A stretch of DNA of 64,000 nucleotides, taken from assembly GCA_039984715.1 (NCBI GenBank), contig JBDWUA010000016.1, positions 1-64,000 on the forward strand, written 5' to 3'. A program made the position numbers and the translations under genes. A model generated the notes under the pieces. It was given only the letters and a program-made list of their open reading frames with translations, did not search any database and was not told where the DNA came from. Of the stretch, positions 1-8,605 are shown piece by piece (position 1 is the stretch's first letter; each line of letters starts with the position of its first letter). Source of the DNA: JABSSA01 sp039984715 (lineage in GTDB: Bacteria > Pseudomonadota > Alphaproteobacteria > Rhodobacterales > Rhodobacteraceae).

Positions 1-1
1 G

Positions 2-103
2 ATGGCCATCTTCGAATACATCAATGGCTTCTACAACCCGCGTCGCCGCCACTCAGCACTGGGTTGGAAAAGCCCCGTCGCATTCGAGCGTAAGGTGGCT
101 TAA
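2..103 (+). pseudogene. IS3-family transposase, C-terminal tail (cut by window start)
   Basis: The first 33 codons in frame 2 end at TAA 101-103. They carry the end of the DDE integrase domain of an IS3-type OrfB: a FYN-x-RRRHSALG motif followed by a SPVAFE stretch, which is the usual last 30 residues of these transposases. The upstream part lies outside the window, so it cannot be told whether the element is intact. The element appears to end near position 141, a few bases from the stop codon of the PLD-fold gene on the other strand. Confidence 0.8.
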
Positions 104-118
104 ACGAGCATTTGGAGC

Positions 119-141
119 GGCACAAAAGCGTGACAGGTCCA
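119..141. repeat. Probable right terminal inverted repeat of the IS3-like element
   Basis: About 15 bases after the transposase stop the sequence ends in GACAGGTCCA (132-141). Read from outside this is TGGACCTGTC, which fits the TG...CA termini usual for IS3 elements. The partner repeat is off the window, so the boundary is inferred. If correct, the insertion lies 3 bases beyond the TAG (145-147) of the PLD-fold gene. Confidence 0.4.
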
Positions 142-144
142 AGA

Positions 145-1461
145 CTATGCTCCAGAAACCAATGGCTCCACGTCAAAACCAAGCAAACGAATTCCGCGAA
201 TGGATCTGTTGTTGAATGGCGGACGTGTTTGATCGCCCCAGCCAAGAAGCTCCATTACACACGCTTCCCCAAACCCATTCAGTTTGTGTCTACCAAAAAT
301 GCAGTCATAGGCGCGTTCTATTGCATCGTCGGAGCCTGATAGTAGAAATTTCACGGTCTTCACAACTTCATCGAGTGTGTTTTGCTTTTGGAAAGATAGC
401 CGGAGCCTTTCCAATCCACTCAGGTCTTGCCCGAGCTCCTTAGATACAAACCTCAGCCGATCATAGAATGCGTGGCACCCGGTTAGATATTGGAAGACCT
501 CATCAAAGTTGAGCGCCTCCAGTTCATTTGGATCGCAAAGATATTTGCGAATGTTCCGGATGTTATCGATCTCGGATGCAGCGTGATAGGAGTCGCCTTT
601 TACAGTGTCGTCAGTGGACTGCCAAACTCTGACGTAATGTGCGATACGATCAGCTCGGTCTTCAGTGCTCTTCAAGAGCGAAGTCTCGCGCCAACCGTCT
701 CCTCCTCCTTGAGTTAACCTGAGCCACCCTAAGAATCTGCCCATTTCAATCTGCGGGTCTTCACCGGTGTATTCGGGGCGACCAAACCCATTCTGCTTTG
801 CGACGGTGAGTATTTCGTTGTGGGCTGGGACTAGGATTTCATCGTACTTCCGGCGGAAATTCTGAATGAATGTCCGTTCCTTCGATTTTTGATCACTTCC
901 AACAACGATACTTGTCGGTTTGGCTGGGTCGATGAAGTCGTGAATGTACCTTTCAAAGGCTTCATGGTCTTTGGGTCGATCTGGCGCTTTGAAGGCTCTT
1001 GTGTACGCTTGAAGAACCTGTTCATTAAGCACGTCAGCATCGTTCCAGAGGTTGTCGAATGAACTCCTCAGATCGTTGAACACATCGTCGCGATCTTGTC
1101 TGAGGACAACAGACAACTCCCTGTTGGCCTCAAGTCCGCTCTTAGTGAGGTTTGCAGAACCAACCAGAGCCGTATCATCGACAATATAGAGCTTTGTGTG
1201 AAACCGTTCGCCAGTAAAATATCGTATTCTGACTTTTGAGTTTTCAAACGCCTTACGAAGAGCATCGGGCGTTGTTATCGGTGAGAACCGAACTATCAAG
1301 CGTACTTCGCACCCCTTAGCCGTAAGGTGTTCGATTGGTTCGACGTATGAAAAAAACGGTGATGCAAGGTGACCCATCAGCGGATTGCGCTTCACATCTC
1401 GGAAGAAGTTTACCGTGAAGCCCGTTGCCTTTGTGTTTCCATAGTAGTCACGTAAGGTCAT
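145..1461 (-). CDS. Phospholipase D-fold nuclease-like protein, possible defence gene
   Basis: 438 residues. One HKD signature is visible: His88-x-Lys90, Asp95 and Gly101-Ser102-x-Asn104. A single motif per chain suggests an enzyme that works as a dimer, as bacterial Nuc does. The C-terminal part (about 397-430) has a GFG-x-A-x-x-x-ELL segment followed by FNNRSIRGIRLLGF. From memory this resembles a module found in restriction/defence proteins of the McrB type. No signal peptide is seen, so a cytoplasmic nuclease is more likely than a lipase. It sits between an IS end and tRNA-Cys, an accessory location. The stop is 3 bases from the inferred IS end, so the native C-terminus may have been altered. 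The function is inferred. Confidence 0.7.
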   Translation of the reverse strand: MTLRDYYGNTKATGFTVNFFRDVKRNPLMGHLASPFFSYVEPIEHLTAKGCEVRLIVRFSPITTPDALRKAFENSKVRIRYFTGERFHTKLYIVDDTALVGSANLTKSGLEANRELSVVLRQDRDDVFNDLRSSFDNLWNDADVLNEQVLQAYTRAFKAPDRPKDHEAFERYIHDFIDPAKPTSIVVGSDQKSKERTFIQNFRRKYDEILVPAHNEILTVAKQNGFGRPEYTGEDPQIEMGRFLGWLRLTQGGGDGWRETSLLKSTEDRADRIAHYVRVWQSTDDTVKGDSYHAASEIDNIRNIRKYLCDPNELEALNFDEVFQYLTGCHAFYDRLRFVSKELGQDLSGLERLRLSFQKQNTLDEVVKTVKFLLSGSDDAIERAYDCIFGRHKLNGFGEACVMELLGWGDQTRPPFNNRSIRGIRLLGFDVEPLVSGA

Positions 1462-1588
1462 GTTTTTAAAATTTAAATTTCAAGAAAATTCAATCTCATT
1501 GCAATCCATCGGAGAATGTAGAGGACACCATTAAGGAGCATTTTACAGTGAGTAACGAGCAACGCTATGACTAAGTCATTGATTTTAT

Positions 1589-1662
1589 TGGAGGCGAGTA
1601 CCGGAATCGAACCGGTGTACACGGATTTGCAATCCGCTGCGTCACCACTCCGCCAACTCGCC
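1589..1662 (-). tRNA. tRNA-Cys (GCA)
   Basis: On the minus strand the cloverleaf begins GGCGAGU at 1662 and closes with ACUCGCC at 1599-1593. The anticodon loop reads GAUUGCAAAUC, giving GCA. The T arm carries GGUUCGAUUCC. The discriminator base is U, as expected for tRNA-Cys, and CCA is encoded (1591-1589). It flanks the accessory PLD-fold gene and may have served as an integration site, but no integrase or duplicated tRNA end is visible in the window. Confidence 0.97.
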
Positions 1663-1850
1663 TTCCGTGATGTCGCGCATACATGATCTTTTTTAACTTT
1701 GCCTGCAAGTGCTTTGTTAAACGTTAAAACGTGGCATCTATACGTCACGCGGGATGTGGCGCATCGATTGTACGGCTGCTTTACGTTGCTGTGCGTATTG
1801 GTTTGTGGCACATCCCTTGTAACAGAAGCTTCGTCAAAGAGATTATGCCA

Positions 1851-2504
1851 ATGAGTGACTTCGCCACGCGCCGGACTATGATGGTTGATACCCAGGTTCG
1901 TCCATCGGATGTAACCAAGTATCCAATAATTGACGCGATGCTCAGTGTGCCGCGTGAAAATTTCGTCCCGACTGGTCTGCGCGAAACCGCCTATATGGGC
2001 GAAAACATAGACTTAGACGGTGGTCGTGTGGTCCTTGAGCCGCGCACTTTAGCCAAAACGTTGGATGCGTTGGATATCGGCCCGGACGAGCTGGTTTTGG
2101 ATGTGGCGTGCGGTCATGGGTATTCATCAGCCGTTATTGCGCGAATGGCTCAGGCCGTTGTTGCGTTAGAAGAAGATGAAAACATGTCCCGTGAAGCACA
2201 AGAAGCGTTAATGGATGCTGGGGCAGACAATGTCGTTGTTCACGAGGGTCGATTGACAGAAGGCGCCCAAGAGCACGGTCCGTATGACGTTATCGTTGTT
2301 CAAGGGGCGGTCGCACAACTGCCGGACGCACTTATGTCGCAACTAAAGGATGGCGGGCGCGTGGCGGCGTTATTCATGGATGGCGCTCTTGGCGAAGTGC
2401 GGGTTGGATACAAGATAGATGGTCGAATGACGTGGCGCACAGCATTTAATGCAGGCGCGCCAATTTTACCCGGATTTGAAAAACACCACAAATTTGAATT
2501 ATAG
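1851..2504 (+). CDS. Protein-L-isoaspartate O-methyltransferase-like (PCMT family) protein
   Basis: 217 residues from ATG 1851. An in-frame ATG at 1845 is almost as good, with an AAAGAGAT Shine-Dalgarno just ahead. The fold is a SAM-dependent Rossmann methyltransferase: motif I reads VLDVACGHGYSS, followed by an acidic VALEED strand and then DVIVVQGAV. The N-terminal half has the PCMT-type region with RENFVP. Proteins of this kind are encoded just before TolC in many alphaproteobacteria, and their link to isoaspartate repair is unproven. Its last base overlaps the longest open frame of the following tolC gene, so the two are probably co-transcribed. Confidence 0.85.
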   Translation: MSDFATRRTMMVDTQVRPSDVTKYPIIDAMLSVPRENFVPTGLRETAYMGENIDLDGGRVVLEPRTLAKTLDALDIGPDELVLDVACGHGYSSAVIARMAQAVVALEEDENMSREAQEALMDAGADNVVVHEGRLTEGAQEHGPYDVIVVQGAVAQLPDALMSQLKDGGRVAALFMDGALGEVRVGYKIDGRMTWRTAFNAGAPILPGFEKHHKFEL

Positions 2505-2566
2505 TGAAAATAAATGAGCGCAAAGGGCAGGATAAGCTCGCGCTGAGGCAGGAAAAGGAGAACAGA

Positions 2567-3991
2567 ATGTTCGCCCCATCAAACACTTGGTCTAAGTGGT
2601 TGCGCACAGGTGTATCTGTGCTTGCCGTGTCAATGGCAGGTTCGATTGCAAAGGCTGAAACACTCGCAGATGCGCTTGTCGGCGCATATAACCACGTCGG
2701 AATTCTTGAACAAAACAGAGCACTGTTGCGTGCTGCAGATGAAGGTGTGGCACAGGCTGCAGCGGCACTTTTGCCGGTATTGAACTGGCAGGCTGATCTG
2801 GAACGGTCATTTGGGCGCAGTACAAGCGTCAACTCGGGGATTCCGTTCACCACACAGCTGGAAAGCACAGACATCGCGATCAACCTCGTGGCGTCGTACC
2901 AACTGTATGATTTTGGCGCTGATCGCGCGCGAGTTGATTCGCAAAAGGAATCCGTATTGGCGACCCGTGCCGGACTCCTTTCGATCGAGCAGCAAGTGTT
3001 ACTGCGTGCTGTCAGTGCGTTTATGAATGTGCGCGCTACGGGAGAAGTCGTAGCGATCCGTCAGAACAATATCCGGTTGTTGACCGAAGAATTGCGGGCC
3101 GCGAATGATCGCTTCGAAGTGGGTGAAGTAACCCGAACGGACGTTGCATTGGCCGAATCTGCCTTGGCCGCGGCACGCAGTGATCTGGCTGCATCGCAAG
3201 GTGATTTCACCATTGCGCGCGAAGAATACAGGAATGCAATCGGGCGCTATCCCGGTACGTTGTCGACACCACCAAGATTGCCAAGCGTCGAACGAAACAT
3301 CGACAAAGCAAAAGCATTTGCCGCGCGCAATCACCCCGAAATGCGTCAGGCACAGCATCAAGTTTCTGCGAACGAACTGTTGATCAACGCGGCACAAGCG
3401 GACGTCAAACCGCAAGTTTCGTTGCGAGGAACGCTTGGGGTTAATGATGATCTAGGCGATTCAGGGGATCTTACATCTGCGACTGTTGGTTTGCGGGCGG
3501 AAGGGCCAATTTATCAGGGCGGACTTTTGTCATCTCGGATACGAGCCGCTATGGCACAAAGAGATGCTGCACGCGGAAACCTTCACGTCGTTCGGCATGA
3601 TATTTTTGCAGGTGTTGGAAACGCTTATGCCAATTTGCAAGCCTCATTTGCTCAGGTGCAAGCGACCGATCGCCAGATTCGAGCTGCACAAGTTGCGTTT
3701 GATGGTATCCGGGAAGAAGCAAAATTAGGTGCGCGGACAACGTTGGATGTGTTGGACGCTGAACAGCAACTGCTTGATGCACGTGCCGGACAGGTGCAGG
3801 CACTGGCATCGCAATATGTTGCCGCTTACGCCGTGCTGTCATCCATGGGTTTGCTTACTGCGCAAGATTTGAAACTTCCTGTTCAGATTTATGATCCGGC
3901 GGAATATTATAATCTGGTAAAAGATGGTGCAACTGCGCGAAGCAAACAGGGAAAACAGTTGGATCGCGTGTTGCGTGCCCTAAATAAATAG
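2567..3991 (+). CDS. tolC: TolC-family outer membrane channel protein
   Basis: 474 residues from ATG 2567, chosen because AAAAGGAG lies 6-7 bases ahead and the N-terminus is then a clean signal peptide ending in SIAKA. The frame stays open back to 2504 but that part has no signal-like sequence. Two repeats rich in long amphipathic helices with GEVTRTDVALAES and GARTTLDVLDAEQ segments are the usual TolC marks. The mature protein should form the trimeric outer membrane exit duct for type I secretion and RND pumps. It lies between the PCMT-like gene and the PopZ-like gene, an order conserved in this group as I recall it. Confidence 0.93.
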   Translation: MFAPSNTWSKWLRTGVSVLAVSMAGSIAKAETLADALVGAYNHVGILEQNRALLRAADEGVAQAAAALLPVLNWQADLERSFGRSTSVNSGIPFTTQLESTDIAINLVASYQLYDFGADRARVDSQKESVLATRAGLLSIEQQVLLRAVSAFMNVRATGEVVAIRQNNIRLLTEELRAANDRFEVGEVTRTDVALAESALAAARSDLAASQGDFTIAREEYRNAIGRYPGTLSTPPRLPSVERNIDKAKAFAARNHPEMRQAQHQVSANELLINAAQADVKPQVSLRGTLGVNDDLGDSGDLTSATVGLRAEGPIYQGGLLSSRIRAAMAQRDAARGNLHVVRHDIFAGVGNAYANLQASFAQVQATDRQIRAAQVAFDGIREEAKLGARTTLDVLDAEQQLLDARAGQVQALASQYVAAYAVLSSMGLLTAQDLKLPVQIYDPAEYYNLVKDGATARSKQGKQLDRVLRALNK

Positions 3992-4018
3992 ACGATTTTC
4001 GTCATCCTGTTGTGTGAA

Positions 4019-4047
4019 CCCCTCATGCGGACTAAGCTGATGAGGGG
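4019..4047. other. Hairpin between tolC and the PopZ-like gene
   Basis: CCCCTCAT (4019-4026) pairs exactly with ATGAGGGG (4040-4047) around a 13-base loop, 18 bases before the next ATG. No T run follows on the plus strand, so it is more likely an mRNA-stabilising or attenuating hairpin than a terminator. Confidence 0.5.
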
Positions 4048-4065
4048 CGAGAGCGGTAAAAATAT

Positions 4066-5343
4066 ATGTCTGATCTAATGACAAATGCTGAGGTGGAAGA
4101 CGTTTTATCGTCAATCCGCCGTTTGGTAAGTGAAGAAGAACGGGTTGCACCGGCTAAGGAAGGCGGGGGAAGTACATCTTCAGTCGACCGGCTGATTTTG
4201 ACACCTGCGCAAATGATCACTCCGGTCAACGAAACAACTGATCCTGACAGTGAAGAACACGCGTCCGATTTGGATGTGGAACCAGATCAAGAGGACAGCA
4301 CCGTTTTTCTTTTACAGGATGCTCAGAAAAAGCCGCATAAGAACAAATTGTTAGATGATGAATCCGGCGCTGCCGTATCTATTTTGAATGACGATGGGGA
4401 CAAGGACACGTTAGAAGATGATGTCACAGTTCCGGAAAATTTCGAATTCAATGCTGACGACGGAAATGAGCGTCTAGACCTGATTTCTGACGAGGAACCA
4501 GGAGAGGTGGACCAAGAGGACATCTCGAGTTTGGATGAGGTAAAAAGCGTCTTTTCCGAAGATGATGTCGCGCCTGACGATGTAACGGCTGACGATGCTG
4601 TAATGTCTGACCTTAGCGATGATGAAACCCTGTCTAATCGCCGTTCCGACGCAGGGGATGATATCTCGACGCCAGAAGAAACGACGTCTGAGGACGAATT
4701 GGCGGAGTCGGAAAATTCTGGGCATTCGCTTGGGGATAAGGTTGCAACGCTTGAAACATTGATTGCCAGCCGTGGGGATCAATGGGAACCTGACACAACC
4801 GGGCAATCCGATTATGCCGCAAAGGAATACCCTTCGCCAAGTTGGACCGAGGATGCGTATCAGGGCAGTGAGATATTGGCTAAGGAAGACGATTCACTCG
4901 CAGAGGCCGCATCAATTGAAGCGCCCTCAAGTGAACAATCCGACGATCTAGCGCGCGCCGTAGGGGACATGTTGACCGCACAGCCGCCAAAAGAGGGCAC
5001 TTCTGTCCTTGATGATCATGTGCAGGCACAGCCAATGCAGTTGGGCGCATGGAATGTGTCAGACGAAGCGCCATTTGAATATGTTGCTTCCGATGACGAA
5101 GATCAGGTGGCCTCACAAGCCGCAACCATCGCAGGTGCCGCTGTGTCTGGCTTGGGGCAAACCGGATCGGATGTGTTTTCAGCAGATGAAGAGTTGTTGG
5201 ACGAAGCGGTTCTGCGTGAAATGATTGCCGATATCGTTCGAGAAGAGCTTCAGGGTGCATTGGGTGAGAGAATCACGCGCAATGTACGGAAATTGGTGCG
5301 TCGCGAAATCCATCGGGCATTGGCGTCTCAAGATCTGGACTAA
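4066..5343 (+). CDS. PopZ/DUF2497-like acidic protein
   Basis: 425 residues. The N-terminus (EVEDVLSSIRRLVSEEE) and the C-terminus (about 380-425, helical, with LREMIADIVREEL and LVRREIHRAL) match the two conserved ends of PopZ/DUF2497 proteins. These are polar organising proteins that self-assemble into a mesh and bind ParB and other partners. The roughly 330 residues between are low-complexity and strongly acidic (Asp, Glu, Ser), longer than in Caulobacter PopZ. It follows tolC, as in many alphaproteobacteria. The match at the two ends is from memory and the polar role is inferred. Confidence 0.7.
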   Translation: MSDLMTNAEVEDVLSSIRRLVSEEERVAPAKEGGGSTSSVDRLILTPAQMITPVNETTDPDSEEHASDLDVEPDQEDSTVFLLQDAQKKPHKNKLLDDESGAAVSILNDDGDKDTLEDDVTVPENFEFNADDGNERLDLISDEEPGEVDQEDISSLDEVKSVFSEDDVAPDDVTADDAVMSDLSDDETLSNRRSDAGDDISTPEETTSEDELAESENSGHSLGDKVATLETLIASRGDQWEPDTTGQSDYAAKEYPSPSWTEDAYQGSEILAKEDDSLAEAASIEAPSSEQSDDLARAVGDMLTAQPPKEGTSVLDDHVQAQPMQLGAWNVSDEAPFEYVASDDEDQVASQAATIAGAAVSGLGQTGSDVFSADEELLDEAVLREMIADIVREELQGALGERITRNVRKLVRREIHRALASQDLD

Positions 5344-5390
5344 CGGTCGTGCGATGAAGGTCTCGATCGCAGTGTTTCAAGAATAATGTT

Positions 5391-5972
5391 GTGAATACGC
5401 CAGCTCATTTGCTGTTGGGGGCGGCTGTGTTCGCACGCCCCATGAAGTCATTGGTCATTCTGGGCGCATTGTTTGGCGCTATTCTTCCTGATCTTTCCTT
5501 ATACGTGATGGCTGGTGTCGCGTTGTTTGTTATGAACATCTCGCCGCACCGGGTCTTCAACGAGTTATATTTTTCCGAGTCGTGGCAGACGGTTTTCGCC
5601 ATCGATAATTCATTTGTCGTTTGGTTCGCTTTGCTGACGCTTGCAATCTGGACAAAACGGTCATGGGCAGTCGCGCTATGCGGGGCCGCATTGTTGCATC
5701 TTTTGTTTGATTTACCCTTGCACCATGATGACGGGCGGCCGCACTTTTGGCCGTTTACAGACTGGGTGTTTGAAAGCCCGTTCAGTTACTGGGATGTTCG
5801 CCACGGCGCACACTGGATCGCACCTATCGAAGCAGGGGTGGCCACATTGGCCTGCACCGCTTTGTGGATAAGACGCAGCCCCATATGGATTAGGTGTGTA
5901 TGCTTACTGTTGTTAGGAATGGAGCTGTGGGTCGTCCGGCAATGGCTGTTTTTCTTTACAGACAGCACATAA
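5391..5972 (+). CDS. YdjM-like (DUF457) membrane protein
   Basis: 193 residues from GTG 5391, the first usable start after the stop of the PopZ-like gene. About five hydrophobic segments are present. A His near the N-terminus (NTPAHLLLG), an LPD turn and FDLPLHHDDGRPHFWPF fit the metal-dependent membrane hydrolase-like DUF457/YdjM group. It may follow the PopZ-like gene in one transcript, as the gap is 47 bases. Rhodobacterales homologues are often labelled as cobalamin proteins, and nothing in the sequence supports that. The catalytic role is unproven. Confidence 0.65.
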   Translation: MNTPAHLLLGAAVFARPMKSLVILGALFGAILPDLSLYVMAGVALFVMNISPHRVFNELYFSESWQTVFAIDNSFVVWFALLTLAIWTKRSWAVALCGAALLHLLFDLPLHHDDGRPHFWPFTDWVFESPFSYWDVRHGAHWIAPIEAGVATLACTALWIRRSPIWIRCVCLLLLGMELWVVRQWLFFFTDST

Positions 5973-5999
5973 AAAAACGCGTCCCCGAAGAGACGCGTT
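5969..5999 (-). terminator. Intrinsic terminator of the small minus-strand gene (bidirectional position)
   Basis: AACGCGTC (5976-5983) and GACGCGTT (5992-5999) form a perfect 8-bp stem with an 8-base loop. On the minus strand a run of T follows (complement of the A run 5971-5977). It lies between convergent genes and also overlaps the end of the DUF457-like gene. Confidence 0.85.
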
Positions 6000-6026
6000 C
6001 GCAATAACTGTTTAAAATATGTGCTA

Positions 6027-6350
6027 TCAGGCAGCTTCGGCCTGATGAAGTGCGGCATTGCGGCGTTCGCTTTCTTCGCGAGACAGCGCAACAGACGTCC
6101 GCACGCCTTTTGCAACGAAATCCATTAATCCGGATACGACCCGCTCGTTTGGATCGATTCCGGCGCATGTAAGTACTTCGCGTCCATCACGTGAACGGGC
6201 CCAACGGGCGATTTGCTCTGGTCCATTGCCATACTTTTTATCGTCTGCAATAGCGTCATCAAGCGCAGCCAGTACGACGGCTGCAAACAGTTTGCGTGCA
6301 CGGTTGCCTTGCTCATTATTAAAGGCAGTGCCGTCAACGAAATCTTTCAT
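6027..6350 (-). CDS. Small conserved Rhodobacterales protein (DUF6280-like)
   Basis: 107 residues from ATG 6350, which has AAGGAAGGA about 7 bases ahead. The 20 codons upstream of it are not needed. The protein is soluble, mostly helical and mixed in charge, with an Arg-rich middle (ARWARSRDGREV). It resembles from memory the short Rhodobacterales family DUF6280, whose function is unknown. It is transcribed alone, divergent from efp, with a strong intrinsic terminator 28 bases after its stop. Confidence 0.7.
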   Translation of the reverse strand: MKDFVDGTAFNNEQGNRARKLFAAVVLAALDDAIADDKKYGNGPEQIARWARSRDGREVLTCAGIDPNERVVSGLMDFVAKGVRTSVALSREESERRNAALHQAEAA

Positions 6351-6569
6351 TCGTTGTCCTTCCTTTATTCTTGCTCTTGTGTTTCCGGCGTGACGCTCCT
6401 TATGGAGCATAAAAGCCGATTCGGATACCCTGAAATTGCATAGCTCAGTTGCGGTCAGTGCATAGCTGGATAATCGTTACCTACGACATCTCGTTGTCTT
6501 GCCCCGGTGTACATCGCGAGATATAGGGGCTACCACAACTTGATCAACCTTTTGCCATGGTTTTGTCAC

Positions 6570-7133
6570 ATGCCTAAAATCAACGGAAACGAGATCCGCC
6601 CCGGAAACGTACTGGAACATAACGACGGCCTTTGGGCTGCCGTGAAGGTGGACCATGTAAAACCGGGTAAGGGGGGCGCGTTCGCTCAGGTCGAAATGCG
6701 CAATCTGCGCAACGGTTCGAAATTGAATGAACGCTTCCGCAGTGCCGATAAGGTGGAACGTGTTCGCCTTGAACAAAAGGACCAACAGTTTCTGTATGAA
6801 ACCGACGGCATGTTGGTGTTTATGGATTCCGAAACCTACGAACAGATTGAATTGCCTGCGGACATTTTGGGTGAACGTCGGCCATTTCTGCAAGACGGGA
6901 TGACCATCGTTGTCGAATTCCACGATTCCGAAGCGTTAAGTGCTGCGTTGCCGCAAAAGGTGACTTGTACGGTGACGGAAACTGAACCAGTGGTAAAAGG
7001 TCAGACGGCTGCAAATAGTTTTAAGCCTGCTGTGTTAGACAATGGTGTTCGGGTCATGATTCCTCCGTTTGTTGGGGAAGGCGAAAAGATCATCGTGAGC
7101 ACAGAAACCATGGAATACACAGAGCGCGCTTAA
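6570..7133 (+). CDS. efp: Elongation factor P
   Basis: 187 residues from ATG 6570, the standard length. The start at 6570 gives the canonical PKINGNEIRPG opening, and the open frame back to 6507 is not used. The protein has the three beta-barrel domains of EF-P with the tip loop KPGKGGAF, in which Lys34 is the residue beta-lysylated by EpmA in many bacteria. It relieves ribosome stalling at proline runs. No epmA/epmB homologue is visible in the window. Confidence 0.97.
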   Translation: MPKINGNEIRPGNVLEHNDGLWAAVKVDHVKPGKGGAFAQVEMRNLRNGSKLNERFRSADKVERVRLEQKDQQFLYETDGMLVFMDSETYEQIELPADILGERRPFLQDGMTIVVEFHDSEALSAALPQKVTCTVTETEPVVKGQTAANSFKPAVLDNGVRVMIPPFVGEGEKIIVSTETMEYTERA

Positions 7134-7229
7134 CAGATGTGCTGACAAGGTTCTCGAAAACGGGGGCGAACGCTTGCGTATTTCGTCTCCGGGCTTGAGT
7201 CACACGAGTGCAGCGTCTAACGCAGTGTA

Positions 7230-8330
7230 ATGACCTATCGTTTGACAGATTTGGCAGAAGACCTGCCTTCTTCCGTACCCTTTGTTGGTCCCGAAACTCA
7301 GGAACGCGCTTTGGAACGTGTGTTCAATGCGCGTTTGGGTGCAAATGAATCAGTGTTTGGACCATCGCCCGCAGCGATCGCGGCAATGGCGGATGCAGAT
7401 CATTGGAAGTACGGCGACCCGGAAAATTATGATCTGCGGGTCGCGCTGGCGGCCAAACACGGCGTCGAAATTGAAAATGTTGTGGTCGGCGAGGGGATCG
7501 ATGGCTTGCTGGGGTATCTGGCCCGCTTGTTGATCACCGCTGGCGATGCTGTGGTGACGTCCATGGGGGCGTATCCAACATTTAATTACCATGTCGCTGG
7601 ATACGGCGGCATTCTGCACACCGTTCCATATTCGAATGACCACGAAGACCCATTGGCCCTTTTCGCCAAAGCGGCAGAGGTGAATGCCAAACTGGTTTAT
7701 CTCGCCAATCCCGACAACCCGATGGGAACATGGCATTCTGGCCCCCAAATTTCAGATGCCCTTGATCATTTACCTCCGGGGGCCCTGTTGATCTTGGACG
7801 AAGCCTATGTGGATTGCGCCCCGGAAGGGACGGCACCTCTTATCGATATCGAAGACCCACGCGTGATCCGTATGCGTACCTTTTCCAAGGTGTATGGTCT
7901 TGCCGGTGCGCGAGTTGGATACGCCCTTGGATGTGCGCCTTTGATTCTGGCATTTAACAAGGTCCGCAATCATTTCGGTGTGAACCGCGCAGCTCAGGCC
8001 GGGGCTTTGGCGGCATTGGCAGATGAAGCTTATTGCGTTCAGGTGACGTCCCAAATCGAAACGGCCCGGCTGCGGATTGCAGGCATCGCCCGGGCGAATG
8101 GTTTGGTCCCAATTGAATCAGCCGCCAATTTTGTTGCCATCGATTGTGGGCAAGATGGAGCCTTCGCCAAGGCCGTTCTTGAGGCCTTGATAAAGGCTGG
8201 AATCTTTGTGCGAATGCCTTTCGCAGCCCCTCAAAATCGCTGCATTCGCGTGTCTTGTGGTGTGTCTGACAACCTTGATGCCTTTGAAGAAGCGTTGCCA
8301 AAAGCGTTATCAGAGGCGCGTAGGGGCTGA
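7230..8330 (+). CDS. Pyridoxal-phosphate aminotransferase, HisC-like (class I/II)
   Basis: 366 residues. The fold-type I signatures are clear: ANPDNPMGT (Asn160), ILDEAYVD (Asp190) and TFSKVYGLAGARVGY with PLP lysine Lys220. This set is typical of histidinol-phosphate aminotransferases and their paralogues. No other his gene is nearby, so the substrate could be histidinol phosphate, an aromatic amino acid or another. It lies 96 bases after efp on the same strand. Confidence 0.88.
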   Translation: MTYRLTDLAEDLPSSVPFVGPETQERALERVFNARLGANESVFGPSPAAIAAMADADHWKYGDPENYDLRVALAAKHGVEIENVVVGEGIDGLLGYLARLLITAGDAVVTSMGAYPTFNYHVAGYGGILHTVPYSNDHEDPLALFAKAAEVNAKLVYLANPDNPMGTWHSGPQISDALDHLPPGALLILDEAYVDCAPEGTAPLIDIEDPRVIRMRTFSKVYGLAGARVGYALGCAPLILAFNKVRNHFGVNRAAQAGALAALADEAYCVQVTSQIETARLRIAGIARANGLVPIESAANFVAIDCGQDGAFAKAVLEALIKAGIFVRMPFAAPQNRCIRVSCGVSDNLDAFEEALPKALSEARRG

Positions 8331-8386
8331 CAGAAGCTTAGAGTGCGGTATAGTTTGCCAACGAACCAGTGGTTTACGAGGCAACA

Positions 8387-8605
8387 ATGCGCGACGAATA
8401 CCCGCGTGAAGCTCCTAATTTGACAAACGCCTGCATTGTTATGTTTGGCGTTAACCTGACGTGGGTGTTGATCGCTATATGGGCGATATGGGGGTTGATT
8501 GCCGCGATGATTCTGGGCGCATCAATCAATCGTTTGATGTCATACATGCAAGAATGGTCGGTTGCGCGGCGTGCGGCGGCAATTCGTCGTGGTAAAAACA
8601 CCTGA
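8387..8605 (+). CDS. Small single-pass membrane protein, unknown
   Basis: 72 residues from ATG 8387, with CGAGG 5 bases ahead. The frame also opens from GTG 8369. A soluble N-terminus of about 18 residues is followed by a hydrophobic stretch (LTWVLIAIWAIWGLIAAMIL) and a basic tail with many Arg, so it is probably N-out, C-in. No family is recognised. It ends immediately before the convergent HTTM gene. Confidence 0.6.
   Translation: MRDEYPREAPNLTNACIVMFGVNLTWVLIAIWAIWGLIAAMILGASINRLMSYMQEWSVARRAAAIRRGKNT

Noticed and set aside
1473..1811. 112-codon minus-strand frame across tRNA-Cys
   Set aside because: It contains the tRNA sequence and has no ribosome site or family resemblance.
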